DNA of 7,234 bases from Candidatus Sabulitectum sp. (GTDB taxonomy: Bacteria; Fermentibacterota; Fermentibacteria; Fermentibacterales; Fermentibacteraceae). The position numbers were made by a program, and so were the translations under genes. Below, in pieces: positions 1-5,642 of the stretch. Each line of letters opens with the position of its first letter. Position 1 is the first letter of the stretch. The notes under the pieces are model-generated. The model was not told the DNA's origin and made no database searches. It worked only from the letters and a program-made list of their open reading frames with translations. The DNA lies in assembly GCA_023145935.1 (NCBI GenBank), contig JAGLDB010000090.1, forward strand, positions 1 to 7,234, read 5' to 3'.

Positions 1-1055
1 ACAGTAAGCTGTTCCATAACAAAAAGAGATTCGTCGTACTGTTCCATTATGAAGTTGGCGTGACCGATCATGGCAAGTACCTGGTAGGTATTACCCATCT
101 GTGCTCTGCACTCTTCCAGGGCGGCAACTCCCTCATCAAATCTTTCCATCTCGATGAAAGTGAAACCTCTTGTAAGAAGAACGCCTGCTTTCATGTCAGC
201 AGCATCTTCCGGATCGATCCAGCCCTCTTCCACACCGGCATCAATAGCAACAAGAGCATCATCGTATATTGAGAGTGCTGCATCATACTGTTCAGAGAGA
301 ATGTAGAACTCTGCGAGACCGGTCATAAGATCAGCACTGGAAGGATCGATCTCAAGCCCTCTTGTGTAGGCAACAACAGCCTCAGCCATGTAATCTGCTG
401 CAACTGCTTCGTCTTCGCTGTTCATGTAGAGGTTCTTAAGGATAGCACCGGTGTTGTAGGTTGAAAGAACAACACTGTGTACCATGTTGTCCAGCTCTGT
501 GTTAAGCTGCTCCACCCATGCCGGATCAGTAGATTCGTCAATACTTCCTCTGATCACATCCATCTGTGCAACTGCAAGATCGATCGATCTTTCAAACCTT
601 GCTATTGCCTCTTCGTAATTGTGTTCATTAAGAGCGATATCACCCAGCATCTGATCGAACTCAGGACGCTCAGGAACGATAGCTCCACCGGTTTCGAGCA
701 TACTGATGGCATCTTCAATTCGTCCTTCAGAAACATAACCTGCGGCAGTGTTGTAGAATGCAGGCCAGTAAGTTGTCATATTCTCTGCCATAAGAGGATC
801 AAGTTCGTAAGCCTGCACGAAAGAAACAGCGGCTTCGTCCCATACACGCATCATGATGTATGCTCTTGCCTTCCAGTACCATACATCAGGGTTGGAACCC
901 TCACCATTAGCAATCACGCTGTCAGCAAGATGGATAGCTTCAAGGAATTCACTGTTCTGTATGTGAACCTTGATACCGGTAACTGCAGGAGATGAACAGC
1001 CGGCAATTATCAGAAGCCCGGCTACCGCTATAACCAAAAGTTTTGCGAGATTCAA
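1..1055 (-). CDS. TPR-repeat lipoprotein, C-terminus outside window
   Basis: The frame is open for 351 codons from a TTG at 1055-1053 to the window edge. The TTG is chosen because GGAGG (1066-1062) lies 6 bases upstream; the nearby ATG at 1068 is out of frame. Residues 1-20 form a lipoprotein signal: Lys5, a hydrophobic run, then a lipobox ending I-A-G-C with Cys20 as the lipidation site. The mature part is helical with tetratricopeptide-like units at about residues 36-86, 97-130, 131-160, 198-240, 241-272, 288-318 and 323 to the end. Examples are the segments ending YEEAIARFERSIDLA and YDAALSIYDDALVAID. TPR lipoproteins usually act as protein-interaction scaffolds at the periplasmic face of a membrane; the partner here is unknown. 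It is acidic and poor in Lys. It is transcribed divergently from the L,D-transpeptidase gene, so a cell-envelope role is plausible but only inferred. Confidence 0.85.
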   Translation of the reverse strand, partial: MNLAKLLVIAVAGLLIIAGCSSPAVTGIKVHIQNSEFLEAIHLADSVIANGEGSNPDVWYWKARAYIMMRVWDEAAVSFVQAYELDPLMAENMTTYWPAFYNTAAGYVSEGRIEDAISMLETGGAIVPERPEFDQMLGDIALNEHNYEEAIARFERSIDLAVAQMDVIRGSIDESTDPAWVEQLNTELDNMVHSVVLSTYNTGAILKNLYMNSEDEAVAADYMAEAVVAYTRGLEIDPSSADLMTGLAEFYILSEQYDAALSIYDDALVAIDAGVEEGWIDPEDAADMKAGVLLTRGFTFIEMERFDEGVAALEECRAQMGNTYQVLAMIGHANFIMEQYDESLFVMEQLT

Positions 1056-1061
1056 ATCAAT

Positions 1062-1066
1062 CCTCC
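1062..1066 (-). promoter_or_regulatory. Ribosome binding site of the TPR lipoprotein gene
   Basis: GGAGG on the minus strand lies 6 bases before the TTG at 1055. It fixes the non-ATG start, which a search for ATG starts would miss. The sequence just upstream (1067-1090 on this strand) is AT-rich. Confidence 0.75.
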
Positions 1067-1136
1067 ATTCGGACAATATTAAAAATTAACAACAGAAAGC
1101 CCTAAGAAACAACATATAGAAAATGTGCCTCAAGAC

Positions 1137-1164
1137 GCTTCATGAAGAAATCTGCTTCATGAAG
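1137..1164. repeat. Duplicated 10-bp palindrome (possible operator or hairpin)
   Basis: GCTTCATGAAG occurs at 1137-1147 and again at 1154-1164. The core CTTCATGAAG is a perfect palindrome, so the two copies are both direct and inverted repeats with a 17-bp period. As DNA this could be a paired binding site for a dimeric regulator. As RNA the copies can pair into a 10-bp stem with a 7-base loop. The site lies 82-109 bases upstream of the TPR lipoprotein start and ahead of the transpeptidase gene. There is no U-run on either side, so a terminator is unlikely. The regulator is not identifiable. Confidence 0.5.
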
Positions 1165-1182
1165 GTAACAAAGTCAACTCTT

Positions 1183-1245
1183 ATGCCCCTTGACTGCAAG
1201 CAGTGTTCCTTGCAGAGTAAGCAGTTACAAGGGGGTAAACACTGA
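1183..1245 (+). other. Possible 20-codon leader ORF, weak
   Basis: An ATG at 1183 opens a 20-codon frame ending in TGA at 1243-1245. The peptide has a Cys-x-x-Cys (residues 5-8) and several Lys and Gln. Its stop codon overlaps a CTG (1242-1244) that lies in frame with the downstream transpeptidase frame, an arrangement that would allow translational coupling. No good Shine-Dalgarno precedes the ATG: the nearest AAGG is about 16 bases away. The ORF is short enough to be chance. Confidence 0.15.
1186..1244 (+). promoter_or_regulatory. Candidate structured RNA leader of the transpeptidase gene
   Basis: Three perfect 7-base complementarities fall within 59 bases: CCCCTTG (1186-1192) with CAAGGGG (1228-1234); CTGCAAG (1194-1200) with CTTGCAG (1209-1215); and CAGTGTT (1201-1207) with AACACTG (1238-1244). 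The first two nest as a hairpin. The third pairs the apical loop with downstream sequence, as in a pseudoknot. An alternative pairing of CTGC (1194-1197) with GCAG (1221-1224) would extend the outer stem and compete with the inner one. The 3' arms contain an SD-like AAGGGGG (1229-1235) and a CTG in the transpeptidase frame, so the fold could hide translation signals. I recognise no known riboswitch class. On the minus strand the same DNA could instead fold in the leader of the TPR gene. Confidence 0.35.
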
Positions 1246-1346
1246 ATTGTTTTCTAGTTCCATTTCTGCTGCTTAGAGGAATTGTCTCTCTTCTTCCTTT
1301 TCAGGGAGAGGGCATACTACATGAATCCGGGGAAAGGCTTGCTCTT

Positions 1347-1685
1347 GTGAGCAAAGAACAGCAGATCATCGTCTTTCTTGAAGGTGGCCGTGAAGTTAAC
1401 CTGGCACTTGTATCCACAGGCAGGTCTTCAAGATATGCTACTCCCAGCGGTGATTTTGAGGTTCTTTATAAAAGGTGGAGCCCTGTATCAAGCATCTACA
1501 GAGTTCACATGCCCTACTGGCAATGCATAGTGGATTCCGGGGTAATTGGTCTTCATCAGGCTTCCCCGTCTGTGGAACACAGACTGGGTGAACCTCTTTC
1601 ACACGGATGTGTCCGGCTGGGTTTCTTCACAGCCAGGTGGGCATACTTCTGGCTTCCTGTTGGTGCAAAGGTCATAATCAGGTAA
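1347..1685 (+). CDS. YkuD-family L,D-transpeptidase domain protein
   Basis: This is a 112-residue catalytic domain of the L,D-transpeptidase (YkuD) family, enzymes that form 3-3 peptidoglycan crosslinks or attach proteins to peptidoglycan outside the cytoplasm. The active-site signature SHGCVRL is at residues 85-91 (nucleophile Cys88, His86, Arg90), preceded by His70. VSTG (22-25) and ATPSGDFEV (31-39) match the family's usual STG...TP.G.F strands, and the domain ends with a GAKVII strand. From the GTG at 1347 there is no signal peptide, although SD-like GGGGAAAGG (1329-1337) lies 9 bases upstream. The same frame stays open back to 1239 and encodes a hydrophobic stretch followed by residues that would complete the first strand, so the real start may be the CTG at 1242 (147 residues). 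His70 is followed by Gln instead of the commoner Gly. The family call is firm; the start is not. Confidence 0.75.
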   Translation: MSKEQQIIVFLEGGREVNLALVSTGRSSRYATPSGDFEVLYKRWSPVSSIYRVHMPYWQCIVDSGVIGLHQASPSVEHRLGEPLSHGCVRLGFFTARWAYFWLPVGAKVIIR

Positions 1686-1713
1686 GGCTCAAGGATACAA
1701 TTCGCTGATATTC

Positions 1714-1743
1714 TATCAATGTTCGTGGGGAATACCATTGATA
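1714..1743. other. Inverted repeat over the trmO stop codon, between convergent genes
   Basis: TATCAATG (1714-1721) and CATTGATA (1736-1743) form a perfect 8-bp stem with a 14-base loop. The repeat spans the trmO stop codon (1718-1716) and lies 29 bases past the transpeptidase stop. Its position between convergent genes suggests a transcript-end structure. Neither side has a U-tract and the stem is AT-rich, so it is not a convincing intrinsic terminator. Confidence 0.3.
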
Positions 1744-2213
1744 TGCAGAGTCAGATGCTCCTTGTCATCCAGTTCATCCAGCCACCCGTAGTTTGCATCA
1801 CTTTTGTTGTCAAGATCTTTTATGTAGGGCTTTATATCCAGCAGAGGCGTTCCATTAAAAACATCTATTCCTGAGATGAAGATAATGTTTTCCCTTATTT
1901 CTTTTATGCGAACTACGCTCAAGCCTATTGGATTGGGTCTGGAAGGTGATCGACTGGAAAAAAGACCAACCTTTTTCCCCTTTGCCCAGGGGGGAGCAAC
2001 CACCATTTCAGCCCCGCCCTGTGCTTTATGGGCAAAAAACAAAACATAAGCATAGCTAAATTTCCACAGATCACTCAAACCGTCAATATATTCACGATTG
2101 ATCATAATAGAGAAACTATCCCCCGGGGTATCAACAGGCTGATAGGGAGCGTTGCTGTGGTAGGGAGTCAGTATGGTTCCGATCTGTTTGAATGGAATGC
2201 TGATTTCTTCCAT
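1716..2213 (-). CDS. trmO: tRNA (adenine(37)-N6)-methyltransferase, TrmO/TsaA family
   Basis: The product is 165 residues from the ATG at 2213, which lies 10 bases after the manC stop. The frame also has an upstream TTG at 2252 inside manC that would add 13 residues; the ATG is preferred because the family fold begins at about the IGTI segment (11-14). TrmO uses S-adenosylmethionine to N6-methylate t6A37 in tRNAs reading ACN codons. Family signatures are DGLSDLWKFSYAYVLFFAH (44-62), SRSPSRPNPIGLS (87-99, the SAM-binding motif) and GTPLLDIKPY (121-130), followed by a YGW (142-144). The protein corresponds to the conserved N-terminal barrel and lacks the C-terminal extension of the roughly 235-residue E. 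coli enzyme, as many short homologues do. It is the last gene of the cluster. Substrate is inferred from family only. Confidence 0.85.
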   Translation of the reverse strand: MEEISIPFKQIGTILTPYHSNAPYQPVDTPGDSFSIMINREYIDGLSDLWKFSYAYVLFFAHKAQGGAEMVVAPPWAKGKKVGLFSSRSPSRPNPIGLSVVRIKEIRENIIFISGIDVFNGTPLLDIKPYIKDLDNKSDANYGWLDELDDKEHLTLHINGIPHEH

Positions 2214-2223
2214 GTCCTGCTGC

Positions 2224-3276
2224 TTACACAAGATCCGGCCACGCTTCCTCAAGGCTGGCGACTACTTCCTTGATCTTCTGCGAACCGGAATCAGACATTA
2301 CAAGAATTGCCTTTTCTGTGGAAACAACGCTGACATTGTCCAATCCCACCATCACAGTAAGCCTGCCGGTCTCATCGAAAACAAGAGTATTCTCAGAGTT
2401 GATCTTCAAGCTCCTGCCTCTTTCAACACCTGCCCCTCTGGCTCCGGGCCAGTCACCTATATCACTCCACTTGAACAAAGCAGGCACTACTACTGCTCTG
2501 TCTGTCTTCTCCATTACCCCGTAGTCGATGGACTGCGATTCAAGGACAGAGTATTCCTCCATGGACGGAGCGGTTGTATCCGGCAGCTGCTGTATGTCTC
2601 TGTAGAGGCCGGGCATATGTTTTTGAAACTCTTCCAGAAAGCTGTCAACTCTCCAGATGAACATTCCCGAGTTCCAGAGGTAATCTCCGGATTCCAGGTA
2701 CAACTCTGCTGTTGCCGCATCGGGTTTCTCTTTAAAGCTCTTCACCAGATTGCCTGAATTTATCTCTTTACCGGTTTGCAGGTAACCGTATCCTGTGGCC
2801 GGATGATCAGGAGTGATGCCAATTGTGCAGAGATACCCTTCTTCTGCAAGAGCAACTGCATTCCTCATTGTTTCTTCAAACCCGCTAACCGGTTCGATCC
2901 TGTGATCACTGGCAGCAACGATCATTACACTTTCACCAAAACCTCTTCGCCTGAGTGTTTCAGCTGCCCAGCCGATACAGGCAGCGGTGTTTCTTCCCAC
3001 CGGCTCAAGAAGAAGGTTATTTTTCGGAAGAAAGGGAAGCTGATCTGCTGCAATTGCACTGTGAATTGCACCTGTAACAACCAGCACACCTTCAGAGCCG
3101 GAGATGTTTGCAAACCTCGCTGCGGTTTTCTGAAGCATGGTGCCACCGCCCAGCAGATCCATAAACTGTTTCGGACGGGCTTTTGTTGATGCAGGCCAGA
3201 ACCGTGTTCCCCTGCCTCCTGCCATTATCACCGCAAAAATTCTTTTATTATTCATCTTTAGATCCCTACTATCCAT
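2224..3276 (-). CDS. manC: Mannose-1-phosphate guanylyltransferase
   Basis: A 350-residue cytoplasmic nucleotidyltransferase that converts mannose-1-phosphate and GTP to GDP-mannose and pyrophosphate. Signatures in order are the nucleotide-binding loop MAGGRGTRFWPAS (18-30), RPKQF (34-38), the EPVGRNTAA block (91-99), the metal-site ASDH (122-125), GYGYLQTG (162-169), FKEKPD (181-186), WNSGMFIW (201-208) and FKWSDIGDW (268-276). It has only the GT-A catalytic domain: the C-terminal phosphomannose isomerase domain of bifunctional type II enzymes is absent, matching the separate manA just upstream. The ATG at 3276 is chosen because AAGAGGTGA lies just upstream inside manA. It makes a 19-base overlap with manA. 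An in-frame ATG at 3255 directly after the manA stop would give 343 residues and is the alternative. Confidence 0.93.
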   Translation of the reverse strand: MDSRDLKMNNKRIFAVIMAGGRGTRFWPASTKARPKQFMDLLGGGTMLQKTAARFANISGSEGVLVVTGAIHSAIAADQLPFLPKNNLLLEPVGRNTAACIGWAAETLRRRGFGESVMIVAASDHRIEPVSGFEETMRNAVALAEEGYLCTIGITPDHPATGYGYLQTGKEINSGNLVKSFKEKPDAATAELYLESGDYLWNSGMFIWRVDSFLEEFQKHMPGLYRDIQQLPDTTAPSMEEYSVLESQSIDYGVMEKTDRAVVVPALFKWSDIGDWPGARGAGVERGRSLKINSENTLVFDETGRLTVMVGLDNVSVVSTEKAILVMSDSGSQKIKEVVASLEEAWPDLV

Positions 3277-4031
3277 GAATCACCTCTTGTTAAAATGGTT
3301 CCACCGGTTGCGTCCGCAAAGAAGCACTGCTGTTCTTCAGGCAGAAAGAGAATTTCCAGTGGTTCAAGCGTAATATGGCCTGCACCGCTCTTTCGCATAT
3401 GGTAGGAGCCGGTGTCGATACTGTCTTCAGGTATCAGAGTCGCTCTTCCCATCTTCTTCCAGTTTACTGACGCGAGTCCCTCCTTCACATGAAGTTCCCG
3501 GAGGTTCCCTCTGATATCTTTTCTGCCGTAATCCCAGAGACGGTATGTTACAGTGCAGTTCAGCTGAACTTCAAGCACAGTAAGCCCCGCACCAAGGGCG
3601 TGGATCGTTCCAGCAGGAAGGTGAACAAACACACCAGGTTCCCCTTGAATACACTGCAGAATATCCTGGACTGTGCCGTTCTTCACTGAATCCCTGAATT
3701 GAATCGGAGTTGTTCCCGCAACTGCTCCGTGCATTATCTTTCCCGAGCCTGACAGCACAACCCAGGATTCATCTTTAACCGGCATTTTCCCGTCTTTGCC
3801 CGGATGGACCTGAATGGACAGATCTCTTGCGGCATGGAGAGTTTTGATGATCAATGGAAAGGAATTCAGCGGAAAGAACTCTTCTGCCCTCCTGCGGATA
3901 CCACCTTCGCCCTCAAGAACCGTAGTATCTGTGAACCACCAGATCTCTCCCACCGGCTCCTGTCCCGGCTTCACCGGAGGAAGAGAACCCCATATACGAC
4001 TGACCATCTGCGTAAGACACCTGTAGATCAT
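3258..4031 (-). CDS. manA: Mannose-6-phosphate isomerase, type I (zinc-dependent)
   Basis: A 257-residue cupin enzyme that interconverts fructose-6-phosphate and mannose-6-phosphate, the entry to GDP-mannose. The zinc ligands expected for the family are all visible: Gln74 and His76 in LSIQVHP (71-77), Glu88 in KDESW, and His144 in AGTIHALG (140-147). TYRLWDYGR (162-170) carries the catalytic arginine region, and RIWG (12-15) plus GEIWW (28-32) form the usual N-terminal signature. The length suits the compact bacterial form (about 300 residues, without the insert of the E. coli enzyme), with a very short N-terminus. The ATG at 4031 overlaps the upstream stop as ATGA, so translational coupling is likely; an in-frame ATG at 4007 is possible but would sit almost on the conserved WG. 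With manC it marks GDP-mannose supply. Confidence 0.92.
   Translation of the reverse strand: MIYRCLTQMVSRIWGSLPPVKPGQEPVGEIWWFTDTTVLEGEGGIRRRAEEFFPLNSFPLIIKTLHAARDLSIQVHPGKDGKMPVKDESWVVLSGSGKIMHGAVAGTTPIQFRDSVKNGTVQDILQCIQGEPGVFVHLPAGTIHALGAGLTVLEVQLNCTVTYRLWDYGRKDIRGNLRELHVKEGLASVNWKKMGRATLIPEDSIDTGSYHMRKSGAGHITLEPLEILFLPEEQQCFFADATGGTILTRGDSWIVGI
3280..3288 (-). promoter_or_regulatory. Strong Shine-Dalgarno of manC, inside manA
   Basis: AAGAGGTGA on the minus strand closely matches the anti-Shine-Dalgarno complement. Its GAGG core (3286-3283) sits 6 bases before the ATG at 3276. It is the strongest site in the cluster. It favours the overlapping start over the ATG at 3255 and suggests manC is initiated independently of manA. 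Confidence 0.7.
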
Positions 4032-4732
4032 GTTCTGCGGGCGATTCGCATCATGTACTCAAGAATGGGCACACCGGTTGCGTCCCGCTCTGGATGCCAC
4101 TGTACACCGATAACTCTTCCGTCTTCACTTTCAATAGCTTCAATCAATCCGTCGCTGCTCTGAGCTGATATCAGAAATCCGGGAGGTACCTCTTCGAGTA
4201 CCTGATGATGAAATGTTGAAACACTGATATGCTCTTCCAGAATGTTCCGGAGCCTGGTTCCGGGAAAAACGTTTACATTGTGCATAACAGGCTCTATGGC
4301 GGAACCATCATGGAAATCTGCACTCTCTATCAGAGTCTCAATGTCCTGTATAAGCGCAACGCCTTCGGCAATACCAATAACCTGTATGCCAAGGCAGATA
4401 CCAAAGATGGGAATATCAAGTTCTCTGGCTGCATGATACAGCTTTATATCCCAGGAAGAGCGGAAAGGGCGTGGATTCCTGCTGCCGTTATCAGTTCTGC
4501 CAAAGAGAGAGGGGGAGGGGTCTCCGCCGCCGGTAAGAACCAGCATATCAAAATTTTTCAGGATGTCCTCGGGTGATACATTTTTTACAGGAAGAACTGC
4601 AAGAGGAAGAAGATCCGGCTTGTCAAACAAAGCGGGATAGCAATGATTCAAGCCATACATAAACGGACCATAAGACCCATGGATCTCTGGAGCATTGTCA
4701 TACCAGACCTGTGTAATTGCCGCTTTAAGCAT
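4028..4732 (-). CDS. Class-I glutamine amidotransferase, peptidase C26 (PuuD-like)
   Basis: A 234-residue single-domain cytoplasmic hydrolase with the class-I glutaminase triad: Cys113 in the elbow GICLGIQ (111-117), His213 and Glu215 in GVQWHPE (209-215). LTGGGDPSP (66-74), the LIQD segment (127-130) and FHHQVL (174-179) are typical of the gamma-glutamyl-gamma-aminobutyrate hydrolase group (C26) rather than of GuaA, CarA or TrpG. Known members cleave gamma-glutamyl amide bonds, for example gamma-Glu-GABA in putrescine breakdown. No putrescine gene is visible here, so the substrate is open. An alternative is a glutaminase subunit delivering ammonia to a partner, but no synthase is adjacent. 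The start ATG is 4 bases after the nadA stop, and the end overlaps manA by 4 bases. The family call is secure; the specific function is not. Confidence 0.82.
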   Translation of the reverse strand: MLKAAITQVWYDNAPEIHGSYGPFMYGLNHCYPALFDKPDLLPLAVLPVKNVSPEDILKNFDMLVLTGGGDPSPSLFGRTDNGSRNPRPFRSSWDIKLYHAARELDIPIFGICLGIQVIGIAEGVALIQDIETLIESADFHDGSAIEPVMHNVNVFPGTRLRNILEEHISVSTFHHQVLEEVPPGFLISAQSSDGLIEAIESEDGRVIGVQWHPERDATGVPILEYMMRIARRT

Positions 4733-4736
4733 AGCG

Positions 4737-5639
4737 CTAACCTATTTCCGTCATTCTTAGCACTGCTGAAGCGGCCTTTTTCGCCAGCTCAGAAGGAATC
4801 TCAATACCGTCATCCCGGGATTCAAGAGCTTTCAGCACAAGTTCAGGAGTAGTGAAACCCATATCTTCGCAAACTATCTTTCCTGCAGCAACAAACTGCC
4901 GCTGAGGGAACAGAGTTTCAAGCCGGTAGATCATACCCTCCTCTGTTCCAATAATAAATCTTTCAGAACTGGATTTCTCTATGTGCCGGATCATTCCACC
5001 TGTTCCCAGAACTTCATCTGCTTCCCACAGAAATACTGAAGGGGATTCAGGGTGAACAAGAATCTCTGCGTCAGGCCACCCCGCCTTTTTCTTCCGGAGA
5101 TCACGAATATCAGCTCCACTGTGGGCATGACAACCTCCGGGCCAGATATGAACTGTTTTTGAGGTCTGAGTGGCAACCCAGCTTCCAAGATTTCTGTCCG
5201 GTCCAAAGATCACTTCGTCTGAAGGAGCAGCTTCCACAACTTCAACTGAATTTGCACTTGTGCAGCAGGCCCAGGCTTCCGATTTAAGATCAATTGTAGA
5301 ATTTACATAAATAACTGCTTCAGCGCCTTTATGCTTCTTCTTCATCGCCCGGAGATCCGCACCGGTCATACAGGCGGCCAGAGAGCAATCCGAATCAGGT
5401 GCAGCAAGCACAACAACACTTTCCGGCGAAAGAAGTTTAGCTGTTTCAGCCATGAATTTAACACCGCAGAAAACAACAAGTTCTGCCGATTCCCTGGCTG
5501 CAATTCTAGACAATTCAAGAGAATCTCCCACAAAATCAGCTATGTCCTGTATGACACCAGGCTGATAACTGTGTGCTAGAATAACAGCTCCCCGCTCCTT
5601 CTTCAGTCTGCTGATCTCTTCCTTTATTCTGTTAGGCAT
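4737..5639 (-). CDS. nadA: Quinolinate synthase
   Basis: A 300-residue cytoplasmic enzyme that condenses iminoaspartate with dihydroxyacetone phosphate to quinolinate in de novo NAD synthesis. It carries a [4Fe-4S] cluster whose three family-conserved cysteines are seen here as Cys85 (PDSDCSLA), Cys170 (WPGGCHAH) and Cys257 (KIVCEDMGF). Other signatures are AHSYQP (22-27), GDSLELS (38-44), FCGVKFMAETAK (57-68), YVNST (111-115) and GTGGM (212-216). The size and the three-fold repeated architecture fit the short NadA type of Thermotoga and archaea. The ATG at 5639 is preceded by a GGGGG that ends 8 bases upstream and lies 3 bases after the mnmA stop. Neither nadB nor nadC is in the window. Additional cysteines at 58, 90, 125 and 126 are not expected cluster ligands. 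Confidence 0.95.
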   Translation of the reverse strand: MPNRIKEEISRLKKERGAVILAHSYQPGVIQDIADFVGDSLELSRIAARESAELVVFCGVKFMAETAKLLSPESVVVLAAPDSDCSLAACMTGADLRAMKKKHKGAEAVIYVNSTIDLKSEAWACCTSANSVEVVEAAPSDEVIFGPDRNLGSWVATQTSKTVHIWPGGCHAHSGADIRDLRKKKAGWPDAEILVHPESPSVFLWEADEVLGTGGMIRHIEKSSSERFIIGTEEGMIYRLETLFPQRQFVAAGKIVCEDMGFTTPELVLKALESRDDGIEIPSELAKKAASAVLRMTEIG

Positions 5640-5642
5640 TTT

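Noticed and set aside
576..591. 16-bp perfect palindrome AAGATCGATCGATCTT
   Set aside because: It lies inside the TPR gene and is built of repeated GATC encoding Arg-Ser-Ile-Asp-Leu. There is no partner copy or regulatory context.
477..995. Plus-strand ORF of 172 codons antisense to the TPR lipoprotein gene
   Set aside because: It is a shadow of the minus-strand gene, which has a start, a lipobox and clear TPR periodicity. The plus-strand product is Cys- and His-rich and resembles no family.
1067..1136. Sigma70-type promoter for the TPR gene
   Set aside because: Candidates such as TTGTTT with a 17-base gap to TTAATT match only half the consensus at each box; too weak to call.
1190..1218. 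Promoter with TTGACT as -35 for the transpeptidase gene
   Set aside because: No acceptable -10 box lies 16-18 bases downstream, and TTGACT is part of the inverted-repeat stem.
1714..1743. Intrinsic bidirectional terminator between the convergent genes
   Set aside because: The stem is real, but it is AT-rich, has a 14-base loop and no U-tract on either strand, so it is kept only as an inverted repeat.
2173..3189. Plus-strand ORFs of up to 194 codons across manC
   Set aside because: These are antisense shadows of a gene with full family motifs, with low-complexity, Cys-rich products.
3302..4085. Exact 14-base repeat CACCGGTTGCGTCC at 3302-3315 and 4072-4085
   Set aside because: Both copies lie in coding sequence and encode the same tetrapeptide DATG in manA and the amidotransferase. 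Two copies with nothing else shared around them look like coincidence of codon use.
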